The notes beneath the pieces are model-generated. The model did no database searches. It was given only the letters and a program-made list of their open reading frames with translations, and had not been told where the DNA came from. The position numbers and the translations under genes were made by a program. A DNA stretch of 64,000 nt from positions 2,542,001 to 2,606,000 of the forward strand of contig NZ_JAQQXP010000001.1 of assembly GCF_028595265.1 (NCBI RefSeq), read 5' to 3'. Each line of letters opens with the position of its first letter. The stretch's first letter is position 1. Below are positions 61,003 to 64,000 of the stretch, piece after piece. The stretch is from Alteromonas gilva. GTDB lineage: Bacteria; Pseudomonadota; Gammaproteobacteria; Enterobacterales; Alteromonadaceae.

Positions 61003-61119
61003 GTATAACTTCCCACTAAGGGGCGATAACGCATGGGCTAAAATTAGGAACGAAGTGACGCAGCCCATGTGTTAGCGTCCCAGCGAGCGAAGCGAGAGCC
61101 TTGAGTGGTTTGTTATATT
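61003..61119 (-). repeat. attC
   Basis: TATAACTTCCCACTAAGGGGC; stem GCATGGGCT/AGCCCATGT; right core GTGGTTTGTTATAT. Confidence 0.92.
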
Positions 61120-61547
61120 GCATTTTTTAATACAGCCTCAGTTTTGCCAAGTGGTTCTTTTGCTATGCGCTGGAGTTGCTTACCAAAGCTGTTAATTGCT
61201 TGGGGCTCGACTTTTAAGTCGAAATTAACTTTATAATTTTCGTTTCTTACATTTGTGAAAGACTCAATGTGAGCAATAGTAATAGCAAGTAACGTGTGCC
61301 CAGAATTGTCTGTGCAGAAACCGGAAACTGAAAAGTATGAAATATCCGCTTTAGAGCGTGTCGTAAACTCAAAGGAATCAATTACTGATTTAGGAAATAC
61401 CTCTAGCATTTTTCCCAATTCTTCAACTTCATTTCTATTGGTATAGCAGTCAGCTCGCCCAGCAAAAGCGCCATTGGTTCCGCTTATCCTAATCTCGAAT
61501 AAACATTCATCTTCCCATATGGATGAAATTGCTAAATGACTCTCCAT
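61113..61547 (-). CDS. Cytoplasmic protein of unknown function
   Basis: 144 residues from MESHLAISS (AGGAG site). Soluble, beta-rich start (DECLFEIRISGTNGAFAGRADCYTN) and helical end; similar small proteins occur as cassettes and elsewhere without known role. A longer frame begins in the attC. Confidence 0.55.
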   Translation of the reverse strand: MESHLAISSIWEDECLFEIRISGTNGAFAGRADCYTNRNEVEELGKMLEVFPKSVIDSFEFTTRSKADISYFSVSGFCTDNSGHTLLAITIAHIESFTNVRNENYKVNFDLKVEPQAINSFGKQLQRIAKEPLGKTEAVLKNAI

Positions 61548-61560
61548 GTTACTCCTGCAA

Positions 61561-61676
61561 TATAACACCCCGCTTAGGGGCAATAACACGTGGGCTAAAA
61601 TTTGGAGCGAAGCGACTGAGCCCACGTGTTATTGTCCCAGGGAGCTTGCGACCGACTACAGCGGTTTGTTAGTACC
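61561..61676 (-). repeat. attC, standard-loop twin of 45734-45849
   Basis: TATAACACCCCGCTTAGGGGC; loop GGGCTAAAATTTGGAGCGAA in the usual direction; right core GCGGTTTGTTAGTACC. Confidence 0.95.
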
Positions 61677-61708
61677 CGTGAACTAAAACAACCTTGTACC
61701 TGCTTTAG

Positions 61709-61993
61709 TTAACGGCTTGTATTACGACTTTTGATTATTTCTTTGTAACTGATGTATGTAAAGAATGGAACCATAATATAAATAACCAAAATGACATCGA
61801 GTGCCACCAAGGCATAAACCATTTCTGCTTGCCCGATTGAGCCACAGAATTCCCAGTGAAAAACTTGAATGCATTCATATACTGATGTAGACCACACATA
61901 CCCAGTACCGCCAATAACAATGCACAGCAGTACGATACTTCGTACCATTTTAAGGTATAACGTTTTAGATGGTTTTACCTTCAATTTTTCCAT
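61709..61993 (-). CDS. Small membrane protein, duplicated cassette copy B
   Basis: 94 residues, two helices, copy of the protein at 45882-46166 with two residue changes. The flanking non-coding bases of the cassette are also the same. Not recognised. Confidence 0.65.
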   Translation of the reverse strand: MEKLKVKPSKTLYLKMVRSIVLLCIVIGGTGYVWSTSVYECIQVFHWEFCGSIGQAEMVYALVALDVILVIYIMVPFFTYISYKEIIKSRNTSR

Positions 61994-62003
61994 TCCTTTG
62001 GGT

Positions 62004-62120
62004 ACTAACGCTTAACATATGGGGCGCAGACTTGCTGGCTAAAATTGCGAGGTACGAGCCAAGCCAGCGAGTATGCGTCCCAATGAGCGGAGCGAATGAA
62101 CATAATGTGTTTGTTAGAAG
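62004..62120 (-). repeat. attC, CTTAACATATGGGG class
   Basis: ACTAACGCTTAACATATGGGGC; stem CTTGCTGGCT/AGCCAGCGAG; right core ATGTGTTTGTTAGAAG. Confidence 0.92.
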
Positions 62121-62128
62121 TACCATGT

Positions 62129-62425
62129 TTACCACCCCTCCAAATGTGTACCAACCTCTTTGCCTTTTTCTAAATCATCTTTTGCTAAATAGCCAAAGCG
62201 GTTATGTTCATTTCGCATGCTCAATCTATGGAATGTGATACAACAAAGTAAATAGACTAACCAGAAAAAAAGCAATAACCCTGCAAATAACAGTGACTTT
62301 TCAGAGAAATCAAGCCCATCTCTGAAGAAGACTATCGGGATACCAATAAGCGCGACTAGCCATGAAATATGCAGAAATGACACTTTTGCAGCGGTCTTTA
62401 ATATTGAGGGATTGTAGTAAGACAT
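62129..62425 (-). CDS. Membrane protein
   Basis: 98 residues, two long helices, then a soluble tail NEHNRFGYLAKDDLEKGKEV. Not recognised. Confidence 0.55.
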   Translation of the reverse strand: MSYYNPSILKTAAKVSFLHISWLVALIGIPIVFFRDGLDFSEKSLLFAGLLLFFWLVYLLCCITFHRLSMRNEHNRFGYLAKDDLEKGKEVGTHLEGW

Positions 62426-62445
62426 TTGCAGATCCTTCTGGTACT

Positions 62446-62545
62446 TCTAACCCCCCAAGAAGGGGCAATAACACGTGGGCTATAATACGGAACGAAGTGA
62501 CGGGAGCCCACGTGTTATTGTCCCGCTTACTTGGTTTGTTATACC
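62446..62545 (-). repeat. attC, GGAACGAAGTGACGG class
   Basis: TCTAACCCCCCAAGAAGGGGC; stem ACGTGGGCT/AGCCCACGT; right core TTGGTTTGTTATACC. Confidence 0.92.
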
Positions 62546-62940
62546 TGTGTTTGTACAACCTTGGAACCGCTTTTTATAAATGAGCTTAAAGTACGGTCAA
62601 TACAAGAATTTGAAAAAACGTTGAAATCATATGGTGCTCTAGAAACCTCGTAGTAAGATTGTACCGATTCATTTTCAACGAATACCAATAAGGTTACTCC
62701 GTCATTTACCCACACTGACGTTAGTGATTCTAATGGCCATTCAAAGCCGAGCAAGTCAGTTGCAGCTTCATTATTGGAGTAAGGGCCGAGAAAACAAACT
62801 TTTTCCCAGTTGCCGTCAACGTACTCGACTAATTTTATAGGTTCTTCAGCGTAATCAAATTCTAAGCGCGGTGCCTCTGACTCACTGATGGAGCAACCAT
62901 TCAAAACCAGAATTAAAACCGCCAAATATAAATGTTTCAT
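62539..62940 (-). CDS. Lipoprotein of unknown function
   Basis: 133 residues with lipobox LNGC (Cys16); mature part with two more cysteines. The stop lies in the attC. Not recognised. Confidence 0.6.
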   Translation of the reverse strand: MKHLYLAVLILVLNGCSISESEAPRLEFDYAEEPIKLVEYVDGNWEKVCFLGPYSNNEAATDLLGFEWPLESLTSVWVNDGVTLLVFVENESVQSYYEVSRAPYDFNVFSNSCIDRTLSSFIKSGSKVVQTQV

Positions 62941-62946
62941 AAGAAG

Positions 62947-63061
62947 GTATAACGCTTCACATATTGGGCGCGGGCTTGCTGGCTATAATTGCGCGAAGCG
63001 CCAGCCAGCGAGTTTGCGTCCCAATGAGCGGAGCGAATGAACATAATGTGTTTGTTAGCTC
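62947..63061 (-). repeat. attC, CTTxACATATxGGG class
   Basis: GTATAACGCTTCACATATTGGGC; stem CTTGCTGGCT/AGCCAGCGAG; right core TGTGTTTGTTAGCTC. Confidence 0.92.
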
Positions 63062-63069
63062 TTGTTTTT

Positions 63070-63735
63070 TCAACGAAAAAAATTGTTAATGGATTCAGCT
63101 TCTTTGTATAAACTCTCATAGTCAGCAAACTCTCCTCCTTCATCTTTATAAATTAACAAGCATTTCTTTCGAGCTTCAATAAAAATTCCATCTTTACTTT
63201 CAAGATACTGAATGAGTCTCTCGGGAAAAGTCTTTTTCAACGAATTTGGTTCAGAACTTCTTAGGACATACTTCTTTGAGAAGTCTGGGTATTTTTCAAA
63301 ATCAATATCACTAGATCCAAAGACCTGTTTAATTTTTTCAATGATATTTTCTGGAAGTAGTTCAAAGTTAGGTAATTCTCGATCTTCAAACTTAATCAAT
63401 ACAGCTCTTATCGTTGCAAGCTTAGATGCTGTGCTTTTATCTGAGTTCTTAGGTGTGTATCTAAAATCGAAGATGAAAAACTCATCAGTGCCTTTTAATT
63501 TACTTAATACATTAGTGGCTTCATAGTCGCCATAATTACCACTAGCTTTATCAATTAGAGAGAAACCGTGATTACTGATCTCCGAGTAAACATAGCCATC
63601 TTCAATAAAGGAGTGTTTAGCAATAAATTGATCTCTAGTAGCAGCAAACTTTTTTTCACGCTTGGTTGCAATTCGGGTTGTTACTATCAGTGCAATTAAT
63701 AGTAATCCCCAAAAAATAACATCGAATGTACTCAT
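63070..63735 (-). CDS. Membrane-anchored protein of unknown function
   Basis: 221 residues: one N-terminal helix (VIFWGLLLIALIVTTRIAT), then a large soluble cytoplasmic part (FEDRELPNFELLPENIIEKI). The family is common as DUF-type proteins with a single N-terminal anchor. Not recognised. Confidence 0.6.
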   Translation of the reverse strand: MSTFDVIFWGLLLIALIVTTRIATKREKKFAATRDQFIAKHSFIEDGYVYSEISNHGFSLIDKASGNYGDYEATNVLSKLKGTDEFFIFDFRYTPKNSDKSTASKLATIRAVLIKFEDRELPNFELLPENIIEKIKQVFGSSDIDFEKYPDFSKKYVLRSSEPNSLKKTFPERLIQYLESKDGIFIEARKKCLLIYKDEGGEFADYESLYKEAESINNFFR

Positions 63736-63749
63736 ATTCTCCTAGAGAG

Positions 63750-63865
63750 CTAACACCCCGCTTAGGGGCAAAAATACGTGGGCTATAATAACGAGCGAAG
63801 CGAGGACGGCCCACGTGTTTTTGTCCCAGCAAGCTCCGCTTGCGTCTACAGCGGTTTGTTATGCG
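63750..63865 (-). repeat. attC
   Basis: GCTAACACCCCGCTTAGGGGC; stem ACGTGGGCT/GGCCCACGT; right core GCGGTTTGTTATGCG. Last site in the window. Confidence 0.92.
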
Positions 63866-64000
63866 CTTGGTAGCGCGGGCACTGAAGCTGGAAACTCGAA
63901 GATAAACTTTAAAAGCATTTCAGAAAATGTAACCAATTCAGTTGCATCATCTCTATCCATAAGGCTTATTTCATGGGTTGCTTCATTTCCCTTTTTACGA
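63859..64000 (-). CDS. 3' end of a cassette gene, start outside window
   Basis: 46 residues of the C-terminus are visible: KKGNEATHEISLMDRDDATE, then LVTFSEMLLKFIFEFPA and a short tail, with the TAA in the attC core. The helical end resembles that of DUF4145-type proteins, but too little is present to be sure. Confidence 0.5.
   Translation of the reverse strand, partial: RKKGNEATHEISLMDRDDATELVTFSEMLLKFIFEFPASVPALPSA

Larger units (their letters stand above)
29802..64000 (-). mobile_element. Distal part of a sedentary chromosomal integron (cassette array)
   Basis: More than 50 attC sites in one orientation separate small genes that are nearly all on the minus strand. In gene orientation each site opens like TAACAAACCGC and closes like GGGCGTTA, the pattern of Vibrio and other marine superintegron repeats. 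The integrase and attI are not in the window; gene direction puts them to the right. The array continues past base 64000. Confidence 0.95.

Noticed and set aside
29802..64000. CRISPR array as explanation of the regular repeats
   Set aside because: Repeats are 55-125 bases, differ from one another, have paired arms and alternate with genes. No short identical repeats with constant spacers are present.
1..64000. tRNA, rRNA or riboswitch genes
   Set aside because: No cloverleaf-like segment, rRNA signature or known riboswitch core was recognised by eye; a covariance scan would be needed to exclude small RNAs.

Overview
The window looks like a chromosome segment of a marine gammaproteobacterium, most likely an Alteromonadales (Alteromonadaceae-like) species. 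This is inferred from the style of the proteins: a long Alteromonas-type TonB receptor beside a GH16 laminarinase lipoprotein, a CpxRA/CpxP-like stress locus, AzlCD, SufE plus DUF2750, and above all a very long array of VCR-like attC sites. No rRNA or tRNA gene was seen.

Region 1 (1-27 kb) is ordinary chromosome. It holds the 3' part of glgC, an MFS transporter, a TesB-like thioesterase, a two-gene polysaccharide-use unit (GH16 laminarinase lipoprotein, then a TonB receptor) behind two perfect LacI-type operators, an HDOD protein, a glycosyltransferase, SufE/DUF2750, exonuclease III, a CbiM-like membrane protein, cpxA-cpxR with a divergent Spy/CpxP-like gene, a group of small genes (PH domain, GNAT, UPF0178), an XRE-cupin regulator with azlCD, and a run of small genes on the minus strand (Dabb, DM13, P-loop ATPase, Ig-like, GFA, HD).

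Region 2 (about 29.8 kb, possibly 27.6 kb, to the right edge) is the distal part of a large sedentary chromosomal integron. It has more than 50 attC sites, mostly 55-125 bp, all in one orientation. Nearly all cassette genes are on the minus strand, so the integrase gene and attI should lie beyond the right edge. The sites are near-perfect on the right and become truncated or lose core bases toward the left, as expected if the left end is the oldest. Cassette products include a GH12 endoglucanase-like lipoprotein, cupin, CPBP proteases, SDRs, YkgJ cysteine-cluster protein, alpha/beta hydrolases, a secreted trypsin-like protease, a GFA enzyme, a SpoU RNA methyltransferase, an RraB-like protein, and many one- to four-helix membrane proteins and small lipoproteins. 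Two toxin-antitoxin pairs face the other way with their own ribosome binding sites; one has a frameshifted toxin.

The array has been reworked in several ways. One cassette is duplicated 16 kb apart with two base differences in the gene, yet the apical loop of its attC is exactly inverted in one copy. A second cassette is a diverged tandem duplicate. There is an empty cassette. A 5'-truncated IS10-group element ends exactly at an attC core, and an IS3-family element has cut another attC at its core. Several cassette reading frames stop inside the attC, so unrelated proteins share the C-terminal residues NKPL, or carry a longer attC-encoded tail.
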